A stretch of 9,640 nucleotides of DNA, taken from contig CAYOET010000032.1 of the NCBI GenBank assembly GCA_964402985.1, forward strand, positions 1 through 9,640. The letters run 5' to 3'. This stretch comes from JADYYB01 sp964402985 (lineage in GTDB: Bacteria; Pseudomonadota; Alphaproteobacteria; Rhizobiales; Kaistiaceae). Made by a program: the position numbers and the translations under genes. This document shows positions 1-5,832 of this stretch, in pieces; position 1 is the first letter of the stretch, and the number at the start of each line of letters is the position of its first letter. A model generated the notes under the pieces. That model did not search any database. It had not been told where the DNA came from and saw only the letters and a program-made list of their open reading frames with translations.

Positions 1-396
1 GCCATCCACGTCCGCCGCGGGGACTATGTCGGTCTGCCCCACCACGGCGTCCTCCCGCTCGACTACTACCGTGCCGCGCTGGGCCGCCTCGCCCCGTCGC
101 TCGACGGCGCGCGGCTCTATGTCTTCTCCGACGATCCGGCCTGGGTTCGCGCCAATTTCGACATTGGGCGCCCGGTGGAGGTGGTCGATCACAACGGCCC
201 GGATTCTCCGGTGGGCGACCTCGCGCTGATGGCCGCGTGCCGTCATTTCATCATCGCCAACAGCACGCTGAGCTGGTGGGCGGCCTGGCTGGCGTCCCAT
301 CAGGGCAAACGCGTGATTGCCCCGCGCCAATGGTTCGGGGCGGCGCGCGCGGCCGACACCAGCGACCTCTGCCCGCCCGACTGGCAGCGCCTCTAG
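1..396 (+). CDS. GT11-type alpha-1,2-fucosyltransferase, C-terminal part
   Basis: This is the 3' end of a gene that begins before the window; 131 residues are visible, reading from base 1 to a TAG stop. It resembles glycosyltransferase family 11, which transfers fucose from GDP-fucose onto galactose in surface polysaccharide or O-antigen. Visible family signatures are HVRRGDYV at residues 3-10 (the basic HxRRGDY motif tied to GDP-fucose binding), VFSDD at 41-45, and FIIANSTLSWWAAWLA at 83-98 (the conserved NSTxSWWxAWL block near the C-terminus). The spacing of these blocks is normal for the family, so the visible part looks intact. The upstream context, probably a polysaccharide gene cluster, is outside the window. 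It ends 4 bp before the convergent metallopeptidase gene, with no obvious terminator between. The family call is from motif recognition; the acceptor sugar cannot be told. Confidence 0.85.
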   Translation, partial: AIHVRRGDYVGLPHHGVLPLDYYRAALGRLAPSLDGARLYVFSDDPAWVRANFDIGRPVEVVDHNGPDSPVGDLALMAACRHFIIANSTLSWWAAWLASHQGKRVIAPRQWFGAARAADTSDLCPPDWQRL

Positions 397-400
397 GCGC

Positions 401-1141
401 TCACCCGACCTGTACTGCGTGCAGCCCCGGGCCGTTGCGCTTGAGCCATTTGTCGGCGCTCTCCCAGTCCGGGTCGAGCTCCGCGACGAGGCGCCAGAAG
501 CGCGGGCCGTGGTTCATCTCGCGCATATGCGCGACCTCGTGCGCGGCGAGCGAGGCGAGCACCTCCGGCGGCGCCATGATCAGCCGCCACGAGAACGACA
601 GCGACCGCCGACTCGAGCACGACCCCCAGCGGCTCCGCGTGTCGCGGAGCGTGATCGCCGTCGCCCGGAGCCCGAGCTTGCCGGCATGGAGCGCGACCGC
701 CGCCTCGAGATCCGTGCGCGCCTCGCGCCTGAGGTAGTCGGCAACCCGCCGCGCGACGTGCCCCGCCTCGCCGCCGACGATCAGCACCGCCTCCCCGTCC
801 TCGACCCCGGCGCGCGTCAAGACCCGCAGCCCCGGCTGGTGGGCCACGCGGTGCGGCACCCCGCGGATCGGCACGTAGGCGCCGGCCGTCACCGCATTCA
901 GCGCCGGCCGCGAGCTGAGCCGCCGCTCCAGCCACCCGCGATGGCGAAGGAGGAAATCCTCCGCCTCGCGGATCGACCCGCGCGCCGGCAGCGTCAGCAC
1001 CGGCCCGCCGCTCTGCGGCAGCCGCAGCGTATAGCGCCGCGCCCGAGCGTTGCGCACGACCTTGACCTCGACGCGGCCGCGCAGGAGCTCGACGGTCATC
1101 TCGCTGGGGTCAGGACGGCGGAGGAGGGCGCGCAGCGTCAT
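401..1141 (-). CDS. YgjP/SprT-like zinc metallopeptidase (M48-type, DUF45)
   Basis: The gene encodes 246 residues. The C-terminal half carries the YgjP-like metal-dependent hydrolase signature: TRSRWGSCS at residues 168-176, then HEVAHMREMNHGPRFW at 201-216. There H201 and H205 of the HExxH motif, with H211, are the expected zinc ligands and E202 the catalytic base. The N-terminal ~110 residues hold the basic, beta-rich region usual in this family (VVRNARARRYTLRL, residues 28-41). No signal peptide or membrane segment is visible, so it should be cytoplasmic. The substrate is not known for most members. The ATG at 1141 gives a normal family length; a second ATG at 1099 (residue 15, MTVELLRG) is a plausible alternative because no strong ribosome-binding site precedes either. 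The gene converges on the fucosyltransferase gene, and its own promoter should lie in 1142-1230. Confidence 0.88.
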   Translation of the reverse strand: MTLRALLRRPDPSEMTVELLRGRVEVKVVRNARARRYTLRLPQSGGPVLTLPARGSIREAEDFLLRHRGWLERRLSSRPALNAVTAGAYVPIRGVPHRVAHQPGLRVLTRAGVEDGEAVLIVGGEAGHVARRVADYLRREARTDLEAAVALHAGKLGLRATAITLRDTRSRWGSCSSRRSLSFSWRLIMAPPEVLASLAAHEVAHMREMNHGPRFWRLVAELDPDWESADKWLKRNGPGLHAVQVG

Positions 1142-1338
1142 CGTCGCGAATCGGTTTCCCGGCAGAGTCTAGACCAGCATCGGCGGAAGGGTCAGCCGGG
1201 CTGAGATGGGCCCGCAGGGGACCGCCTCAAGCGCTTGTGTCTTTCCTGCCAAGCTCGAGCCGGATCATCTTGGTGGCTTGGGCGTTGGGGCCTCCGGGAG
1301 GGGTTCCCGCCTCCCATAGCCCATCAGGAGAGGAAACC

Positions 1339-1998
1339 ATGAAAAAAGCAGTCGCGATCGCGTTGGCGTCGTCCGTGGGCGTTGCCGCCCTCGGTTTCGG
1401 GGTTGTCCAGGCCCAGAACCCGCCGCCCGCCACCGGCGACCCGAGCTTCTTTGCGACCAGCGTCGGCCTCGGCAACGGCGCCAATCTCGGCGGCCTCGAG
1501 GGTGCCGACGCCCATTGCCAGAGCCTCGCCGCCGCTGCCGGCTGGGGCGGCAAGACCTGGCGCGCCTATCTCAGCACCCAGGGCGAGGGCGCCGTGAACG
1601 CCCGCGACCGCATCGGCTCCGGCCCCTGGTACAATTCCAAGGGCGAGCTGATCGCGGCCGACGTCGCCGCCCTCCACACCGAGCCGAACCTCCTCAACAA
1701 GCAGACCGCGCTGACCGAGGCCGGCAACCCGGTCAACGGCCGCGGCGACACCCCCAACCAGCACGACATGCTGACCGGCTCGCAGCAGGACGGCACCGCC
1801 TTCGCGGCCGGCGCCGACATGACCTGCGCCAACTGGACGTCGAACGGCACCGGCAGCGCCATGATGGGCCACACCGACCTTCAGGGTAACCCCTCCGGCA
1901 TCAACTTCTGGAACTTCAGCCACGGCTCGCGCGGCTGCAGCCAGGACAACCTCGTCAGCACCGGCGGCGCCGGCCTCTTCTACTGCTTCGCGCAGTAG
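1339..1998 (+). CDS. Secreted DUF1554/lectin-like protein
   Basis: The product has 219 residues. An open frame extends upstream to 1237, but the ATG at 1339 is the start: it has a strong AGGAGAGG ribosome-binding site at 1326-1333 and begins a clean Sec signal peptide (MKK, hydrophobic core about residues 4-22, likely cleavage after VQA at 25). The mature part carries the DUF1554-type pattern found in secreted proteins with a C-type-lectin-like or endostatin-like fold: ANLGGLEGADAHCQ (48-61), KTWRAYLST (72-80), NARDRIGSGPWYNSKG (87-102), TCANWTSNG (162-170) and GLFYCFA (212-218). Four cysteines (60, 163, 200, 216) could form two disulfides. Role and ligand are unknown; it should be periplasmic, surface-bound or secreted. 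A short hairpin (1296-1301 with 1310-1315) sits just ahead of the ribosome-binding site. I found no convincing promoter in 1142-1338. A strong terminator follows. Confidence 0.85.
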   Translation: MKKAVAIALASSVGVAALGFGVVQAQNPPPATGDPSFFATSVGLGNGANLGGLEGADAHCQSLAAAAGWGGKTWRAYLSTQGEGAVNARDRIGSGPWYNSKGELIAADVAALHTEPNLLNKQTALTEAGNPVNGRGDTPNQHDMLTGSQQDGTAFAAGADMTCANWTSNGTGSAMMGHTDLQGNPSGINFWNFSHGSRGCSQDNLVSTGGAGLFYCFAQ

Positions 1999-2024
1999 GC
2001 AGCGCCAAGCGCATCGCAAAAAGG

Positions 2025-2042
2025 GGCGGGCTTTGGCCCGCC
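2025..2042 (+). terminator. Rho-independent terminator of the lectin-like gene
   Basis: A perfect 7-bp GC stem (GGCGGGC at 2025-2031, GCCCGCC at 2036-2042) closes a 4-base loop. It is preceded by five A residues (2018-2022) and followed by a pyrimidine run TTCTCTTTCTC. It lies 27 bp after the stop codon of the lectin-like gene. Confidence 0.8.
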
Positions 2043-2091
2043 TTCTCTTTCTCGGCTTCCGAACTCGCGCGCCCGGCGGCCGATGCAAACC

Positions 2092-2104
2092 AACCTCCCC
2101 CTTG
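2092..2104. repeat. Left stub of palindromic repeat A, cut off by the IS
   Basis: AACCTCCCCC at 2092-2101 followed by TTG matches the outer end of the long palindromic repeat whose other end is at 3405-3418. Joining base 2104 directly to base 3266 rebuilds a continuous left arm that pairs with the right arm at about 3387-3418. The stub is therefore read as the piece separated from 3266-3418 by the insertion sequence. Confidence 0.65.
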
Positions 2105-2125
2105 CGGGGAGAATTGCGAAATTGC
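2105..2125 (+). repeat. IS left terminal inverted repeat
   Basis: It begins CGGGGAGAATTGCG and shares 16 of 21 positions with the reverse complement of 3242-3262. The direct repeat TTG lies immediately outside it (2102-2104). It is the end downstream of the transposase stop codon. Confidence 0.65.
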
Positions 2126-2217
2126 GGGCGTGGGAGCTTGGCGTGTCTTTTCCGGGGGCGGGAGGGGAGGTGGACTGGTCGGCGTCGCCTCAGTGGAGGG
2201 GGAAGGGCTCGGTTGGG

Positions 2218-3198
2218 CTAGGTGGAGACGGACTCCGGGCGTTTGCGGAGAAGGAGGTCCGCGACGCAGCGCATGTTGTAGGCCAGCGCGAGGAGGAAGA
2301 GCTGGGCCTGGTTCTTGGCGAGGCCGCGATAGCGCACCAGGCGATAGCCGAGCCGGCGCTTGAGGGTTGCGAAGACGGTCTCGACCTCGGCGCGGATCGG
2401 GGCGATGAGCCGGTTGTGGAGCTTCTGCCACGGGCTGAGCTCCGGTCCTCCGCCCCAGCGCTTGTGCATGATGCGCGGCTTGATGCCCTTGGCGCGAAGG
2501 GCCTCGCGGCGCTCGCGCTTGGCGTAGGCCTTGTCGGCGTAGACCGCCTTCTCGTCGCCGCGCACCAAAGCGTCGGCGACCACCGTCTCGTTGACATTGG
2601 CCGGGGTGAGGAGCGCTGCGCGGATCAGCCTGGTGCCCTGGTCGACTCCGAGATGGGCCTTGTAGCCGTAGCTCGTGCCCTTGCCTTCGATCTTGGCGAA
2701 GCGCGCGTCGGGATCGCTGGCCTCGGCGAAGTTGTCGTCGGCCGGCGGCTTGCCGGCCGCCGTCACCAGCGTGGCGTCGATCATCGTCCCTTGCCTGAGC
2801 ACCAGGCCGCGGCCCTCGATCTGGCGGTTGAACTCGGCGAACAGCTTCTCCGAGAGACCCTCCTCGACCAGCCGGTTGCGGAAGCGGCACAGCGTGGTGT
2901 GGTCGGGGGCGTCGTCCTCGAGCCCCAGCCCGAGGAAGCGGCGGAACGAGACCTTGTCGTTGAGCTGCTCCTCGAGTTGCCCGTCGGAGAGCGTGTAGAG
3001 CTGCGCCAGCAGCATCGCCTTGAACATCAGCAGCGGCTCGTAGGGCGGCCTTCCCGGACCCTCCGGCTCCAGCTTCTCCAGCAGCTTCTTGAACCGGTAC
3101 CACTTCACCTCGGCGGCGATCCGCTCCAGCCGCGGGTTGACCCCAAGCTTCTGCGACGCGAACGCCTCCGCAAGACCAAGCTGCTTGCCCTTGCCCAT
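2218..3198 (-). CDS. IS5-family DDE transposase
   Basis: The product has 326 residues from the ATG at 3198. It shows the IS5-group layout: an N-terminal DUF772-type region (GRPPYEPLLMFKAMLLAQLY, 49-68; LSDGQLEEQL, 70-79; APDHTTLCRFRNRL, 97-110) and then the DDE catalytic core. Candidate catalytic residues are D141 (GTMIDATLV), D222 (AVYADKAY) and E273 (EVETVFATLKRRLG, with the usual following LKR). YGYKAHLGVD at 177-186 is also a typical block. The frame is intact with no stops. A GTG at 3225 would add 9 residues, but the ATG at 3198 is preferred because a GGTGGAG ribosome-binding site lies just ahead of it and the Gly-rich leader is not conserved-looking. It catalyses cut-and-paste type transposition of its own element. 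Confidence 0.92.
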   Translation of the reverse strand: MGKGKQLGLAEAFASQKLGVNPRLERIAAEVKWYRFKKLLEKLEPEGPGRPPYEPLLMFKAMLLAQLYTLSDGQLEEQLNDKVSFRRFLGLGLEDDAPDHTTLCRFRNRLVEEGLSEKLFAEFNRQIEGRGLVLRQGTMIDATLVTAAGKPPADDNFAEASDPDARFAKIEGKGTSYGYKAHLGVDQGTRLIRAALLTPANVNETVVADALVRGDEKAVYADKAYAKRERREALRAKGIKPRIMHKRWGGGPELSPWQKLHNRLIAPIRAEVETVFATLKRRLGYRLVRYRGLAKNQAQLFLLALAYNMRCVADLLLRKRPESVST

Positions 3199-3241
3199 CG
3201 CTCCACCCCCCGACTCGTATCCCACAGGGAATCACAGCTGG

Positions 3242-3262
3242 GCAATTACGCAACGGTCCCCC
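3242..3262 (-). repeat. IS right terminal inverted repeat
   Basis: Read on the minus strand it begins GGGGGACCGTTGCG. The second TTG of the proposed target duplication follows on the plus strand at 3263-3265. It lies 44 bp upstream of the preferred transposase start, so the transposase promoter probably overlaps this end. Confidence 0.65.
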
Positions 3263-3265
3263 TTG

Positions 3266-3418
3266 AGGGAAGGTCGAAGGCGCGAGGGCTCTGCCCGAGT
3301 GGCTTCGGGAAGGGGGTAGCGGGCGAAGCCCGCGTTGCGTCCATCGCGATAGCGCCCCTCCGGCCTCCCCCCTCCCGAAACCGCTGCGCGGTTTCGACCT
3401 CCCCTCGAGGGGGAGGTT
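3266..3418. repeat. Long palindromic repeat, copy A (main part)
   Basis: With the stub at 2092-2104 this forms a ~166-bp imperfect palindrome. Its outer arms, rebuilt as AACCTCCCCC-TTG-AGGG and the reverse complement of the end at 3418, agree for roughly 30 bp with a few mismatches. Inside are three hairpins: a long arm hairpin (3275-3307, CGAAGGC...GGCTTCG), a core hairpin GCGGGC-GAA-GCCCGC (3319-3333) and a short arm hairpin GAAACCGC-TGC-GCGGTTTC (3377-3395). A second copy is at 8432-8605. It contains no convincing reading frame. It fills the gap between the IS and the DUF2214 gene and may end transcripts from either side. This is a non-coding dispersed element of REP/MITE type, function unknown. 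Confidence 0.85.
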
Positions 3419-3448
3419 AGGAAGACTCGGCGGCGGCGCTACGTGCGC

Positions 3449-3895
3449 TCAGTAGTTCCGCGCCATCGCCGCCGCGAACACCGGGATGAGCAGGAACAGC
3501 CCCGCCTCGATATGGATCATGCGGCGCACGCGCTGCACCTCGGCGAGCGGCGGGCTGTAGATCGGATCGGCCTCGGCCGCCCTCCGCCACCGCGCGATCC
3601 GCATCGTCGGTATGATCGAGAGCAGCCCGACGAGGACGAACGCCGCCATCTTCGCCCAGAACGAAGGGCTGACCCAGTAATAGCCCGCGCCCTTGATGCC
3701 GAAGAACACGCGGAGGACGCCCACGACGACGATCAGGGTCGCCGCGATCCCGTAGAACATGTCGATCCGCGCCAGCCGCCCGATCTCGCGCCCGCGTATC
3801 TCGGCCCGCACCATCACCATCTCGATCGCGATGATCGCCATCAGCCCGAACACCAGGACGTGGTGGAGGATGGCGAGGATGAGATCGACGGCCAT
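3449..3895 (-). CDS. DUF2214 family inner-membrane protein
   Basis: The product has 148 residues and four likely membrane helices at about 3-28, 44-66, 79-100 and 127-145, with an Arg-rich cytoplasmic loop at 100-126 (RIARWRRAAEADP). Size, four-helix layout and the histidine pair H11-H12 at the start (ILHHVLVFGLMA), with later conserved-looking FYGIAATLIVVVGVLRVFFG at 47-66 and HIEAGLFLLIPVFAA at 128-142, match the DUF2214 family, whose function is unknown; intramembrane histidines make haem or metal binding possible but unproven. The ATG at 3895 has a good GGAAGGAG ribosome-binding site 6 bases ahead. It is a single-gene unit, divergent from the HTH remnant at 4048; the 152 bp between (3896-4047) show no promoter I could assign. 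Confidence 0.8.
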   Translation of the reverse strand: MAVDLILAILHHVLVFGLMAIIAIEMVMVRAEIRGREIGRLARIDMFYGIAATLIVVVGVLRVFFGIKGAGYYWVSPSFWAKMAAFVLVGLLSIIPTMRIARWRRAAEADPIYSPPLAEVQRVRRMIHIEAGLFLLIPVFAAAMARNY

Positions 3896-4047
3896 GGGCG
3901 CTCCTTCCCGACTCTTTGGAGCCGCGAGGCTAGCCGAACCAGCGGGCCGGCGCCATGACGCGGGGTCGAGCGCCGCCTAGCCATCAGGATAGTTGGCGCA
4001 CCCGCGGACGACACCGACATCTCCCATACAACCAGGGGAGACTACTT

Positions 4048-4325
4048 ATGGCCGCATCCGTCCTCGCCGACCTTTCCGGCGCCGTATCCAGCCTCACCGA
4101 GACGACGGCGCAAAAGCTCGTCGCGGTCCACGGCCGCCATCGCGCGGGCTCGAGTTCGCGCCCGAGGGCGCTCCCTTCGCCGAGGGTGCGACCAACAAGA
4201 TGATCGCGCGGCGCCTCGGCGTCTCGGTGCACACGGCCAAATTCCACGTCGCCTCGGTGCTCGCCAAGCTCGGCGCCCGCGCCCGCTCCGACGCCATCGG
4301 CCTCCGCCGCGGCCTCCTGCTGCTC
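4048..4325 (+). pseudogene. Remnant of a protease/LuxR-HTH fusion gene, middle deleted
   Basis: Two pieces in different frames lie side by side. The first, from the ATG at 4048 (AGGGGAG ribosome-binding site at 4034-4040, 7-base spacing), reads MAASVLADLSGAVSSL then AQKLVAVHGRHRAGSSS. This looks like the extreme N-terminus of alphaproteobacterial trypsin-like (HtrA-type) proteins that carry a C-terminal LuxR HTH. After about residue 35 this frame becomes Arg/Pro nonsense and stops at 4203. The second piece, in frame with base 4149, gives EGATNKMIARRLGVSVHTAK and FHVASVLAKLGARARSDAIG (to about 4310), an unmistakable LuxR/GerE helix-turn-helix. The protease body of the usual protein (some 200 residues) is absent, and the frame changes at the junction near 4146-4150. 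The HTH frame then runs without a stop into the repeat at 4395. The helix-turn-helix is certain; the fusion-family assignment rests on recognition only. Confidence 0.6.
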
Positions 4326-4394
4326 TGGCAGCGGGATGGTCTGAAGGCTCGGCCCCCCCCGGCCGGGTGGACTCCCTCGTCTCAACCCCCACGC

Positions 4395-4537
4395 CCGTCT
4401 TCCCGGCGAAGGCCGGGACCCAGGAAAACGGTTCCCACCAGCTCCGGGCCTGCGGGCTCACCCACCATCCTCGTGGTCGGTCACGGTAGGGGTCGGCGGC
4501 GCCGTCGTCTGGGTCCCGGCCTCCGCCGGGATGACGG
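4395..4537. repeat. Long inverted repeat with CCCGGC(G/C) arms, second family
   Basis: The arm at 4395-4423 matches the reverse complement of 4509-4537 at 27 of 29 positions; both contain TCCCGGC and GGCCGGGACCCAG. Each arm is itself a hairpin (CCCGGC-GAA-GGCCGGG type). The 85-bp middle is GC-rich with no convincing gene. This is a dispersed non-coding palindrome of the kind repeated many times in sphingomonad and related genomes. It differs in sequence from the repeats at 3266-3418 and 8432-8605. The stretch 4326-4628 holds nothing else I can support. Confidence 0.8.
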
Positions 4538-4628
4538 TTGAGGTTCGGGCGACTCCGTTTCAGGTCATCAGCGCCCTCAGGCATGCGGGGCTTGCGCGAG
4601 GCGTCCGCGTGTCACCCCTTGCTCCAGC

Positions 4629-4656
4629 TTGAGAATAAGTCTAGGCTTCATATATT
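4629..4656 (+). promoter_or_regulatory. Sigma70-type promoter of the oxidase-ZIP-mntR operon
   Basis: TTGAGA (4629-4634) and TATATT (4651-4656) are separated by 16 bases and lie in a marked AT-rich island (about 4630-4680) within very GC-rich DNA. Transcription would start near 4663, giving a leader of just under 50 bases before the ATG at 4711. The -10 box runs into the operator-like palindrome at 4655-4668, which is what a repressor-controlled promoter should look like. Confidence 0.6.
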
Positions 4657-4668
4657 AGCCTTGGCTAA
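4655..4668. promoter_or_regulatory. Candidate MntR operator (TTAGCC-TT-GGCTAA)
   Basis: This is a perfect palindrome with 6-bp arms and a 2-bp spacer, overlapping the end of the -10 box and the expected transcription start. The half-site TAGCC/GGCTA resembles the core of the enterobacterial MntR box (…TAGC…GGCTA…) and the TTAG/CTAA ends of DtxR-family sites. The only DtxR/MntR-type regulator in the window is encoded by the third gene of the same operon. Upstream, AGGCT at 4643-4647 may be an extra half-site facing AGCCT at 4657-4661. Binding is inferred, not shown. Confidence 0.6.
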
Positions 4669-4710
4669 GTTTTATAGGTCGGGCCAAACCATTGGGCCGA
4701 AGCTCACCCC

Positions 4711-5832
4711 ATGTCGTCGAACCTCTCCCGCCGCAAGTTCCTCTCCTCGCTCGCTCTCGCCGGCGCGGCGCCGACCGTTCTCGCCGCCACCAACGCGGCA
4801 TTGTCGCAGAGCCCGCCGCCGCCGTTGGACGGCAATCACGGCGCGGATCACGGCATCTCCCCGCTCGCCCACCAGCACGACGGCGCCAACATCGTGGTCG
4901 GCTCGGTCGACCACGCGGCCAACGGTTTTGACCCGCTCGCCATGCTCACCGAGTGGGACACCGGCACGCTCTCGGTCGACGCCGACGGCCGCACGGTGCG
5001 CACCTTCAATGTCGTCGCGGTCGAGAAGGAGATCGAGATCGCGCCCGGCGTGATGTTCCCGGCCTGGACCTTCAACGGTCGAGTGCCCGGCCCGACCTTC
5101 CGCGCCAAGGAGGGCGAGCGTCTCCGTTTCCGCTTCGCCAACGGCACCACCCACCCCCACACCATGCACTTCCACGGCATCCATTCGGCGCGGATGGACG
5201 GCGTGCCTGGGCAGGGGCTGGTCGAGTCGGGCGCCTTCTTCGAGTACGAATTCGACGCCTATCCCTTCGGCTGCCACCTCTATCACTGCCACGCGCTGCC
5301 CCTGAAGCGGCACATCCACAAGGGCATGTACGGCGCCTTCATCATCGACCCCGACCCGGCGCTTCATCCCGAGGCCGCCGAGGTCGCCGCATCGCGGCTC
5401 CTCGGCACGCCCGAGAACCGGAACTGGCAGGAGCTGGTGATGGTGATGAACGGCTTCGACACCAATTTCGACGACGAGAACGAGTTCTACGCCGTCAACT
5501 CGATCCCCTTCGCCTACACCGAGCGCCCGATCCCGATCGACAAGTCGCGCCCGGTGCGGGTCTATCTCGTCAACATCACCGAGTTCGACCCGATCAACTC
5601 CTTCCACCTCCACGCCAATTTCTTCGATTACTACGACCACGGCACCCAGCTCACCCCGACGCTGCGCACCGTCGACACGATCATGCAGTGCCAGGGCCAG
5701 CGCGGCATCCTCGAGTTCAGCTTCGCGCGCCACGAGCCGGGCCTCTACATGTTCCACGCCCACCAGTCCGAGTTCGCCGAGCTCGGCTGGATGAGCCATT
5801 TCGACGTCCGCGATCCCGTGGTGACCGGATGA
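4711..5832 (+). CDS. Tat-exported two-domain multicopper oxidase
   Basis: The product has 373 residues. SRRKFL at 6-11 followed by a short hydrophobic stretch (12-25) is a twin-arginine signal, so it is exported folded, with copper loaded, to the periplasm. Four HxH pairs suitable for a trinuclear copper centre are visible: H153/H155 (HPHTMHFHGIH, 148-158), H192/H194 (CHLYHCHAL), H299/H301 (SFHLHANFF) and H349/H351 (MFHAHQSEFAELGWM). A type 1 copper site is predicted in the first domain from H150, C193, H201 and M206. The second domain has HAH where HCH would be, so it lacks that Cys. This fits the two-domain (ancestral laccase-like, domain-1 T1) type. The segment before domain 1 contains five histidines (43, 47, 54, 56, 68). 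The ribosome-binding site is weak. It is the first gene of the operon; its stop overlaps the ATG of the ZIP gene. Substrate (Mn, Fe, Cu(I) or organic) is unknown. Confidence 0.88.
   Translation: MSSNLSRRKFLSSLALAGAAPTVLAATNAALSQSPPPPLDGNHGADHGISPLAHQHDGANIVVGSVDHAANGFDPLAMLTEWDTGTLSVDADGRTVRTFNVVAVEKEIEIAPGVMFPAWTFNGRVPGPTFRAKEGERLRFRFANGTTHPHTMHFHGIHSARMDGVPGQGLVESGAFFEYEFDAYPFGCHLYHCHALPLKRHIHKGMYGAFIIDPDPALHPEAAEVAASRLLGTPENRNWQELVMVMNGFDTNFDDENEFYAVNSIPFAYTERPIPIDKSRPVRVYLVNITEFDPINSFHLHANFFDYYDHGTQLTPTLRTVDTIMQCQGQRGILEFSFARHEPGLYMFHAHQSEFAELGWMSHFDVRDPVVTG

Larger units (their letters stand above)
2105..3262 (-). mobile_element. Complete IS5-family insertion sequence, about 1158 bp
   Basis: The element holds one transposase gene on the minus strand. 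The ends carry imperfect terminal inverted repeats: 2105-2125 against the reverse complement of 3242-3262 match at 16 of 21 positions, with a shared block TTGCG[A/T]AATTGC. The trinucleotide TTG occurs at 2102-2104 and again at 3263-3265 and is taken as the target-site duplication; short duplications are normal for IS5-family elements. The length (about 1.16 kb) also fits the family. The exact outer boundary could shift by a few bases because the flanking DNA is C/G-rich and partly resembles the ends. All expected parts are intact, so it may still be mobile. The palindromic inner TTGCGAAATTGC block is an obvious candidate for transposase binding. Confidence 0.75.

Noticed and set aside
317..1204. 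Open frame of about 295 codons on the plus strand opposite the metallopeptidase gene
   Set aside because: Arg/Pro/Ala-rich shadow; the minus-strand frame has the HExxH and flanking YgjP motifs.
1237..1338. Upstream extension of the lectin-like protein
   Set aside because: In-frame but without a ribosome-binding site; the ATG at 1339 has an AGGAGAGG site and begins a signal peptide.
2083..3420. Open frame of about 445 codons on the plus strand through the IS
   Set aside because: It is the antisense shadow of the transposase, extends across the IS ends and repeats, and has no recognisable domain.
3266..3448. Small protein gene within the palindromic repeat
   Set aside because: The open frames come from the palindrome itself and no ribosome-binding site or family pattern is present.
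4149..4541. Independent LuxR-type regulator gene with a long C-terminal tail
   Set aside because: The frame has no ribosome-binding site of its own, lacks the normal start of the HTH domain, and its tail is translated inverted-repeat DNA.
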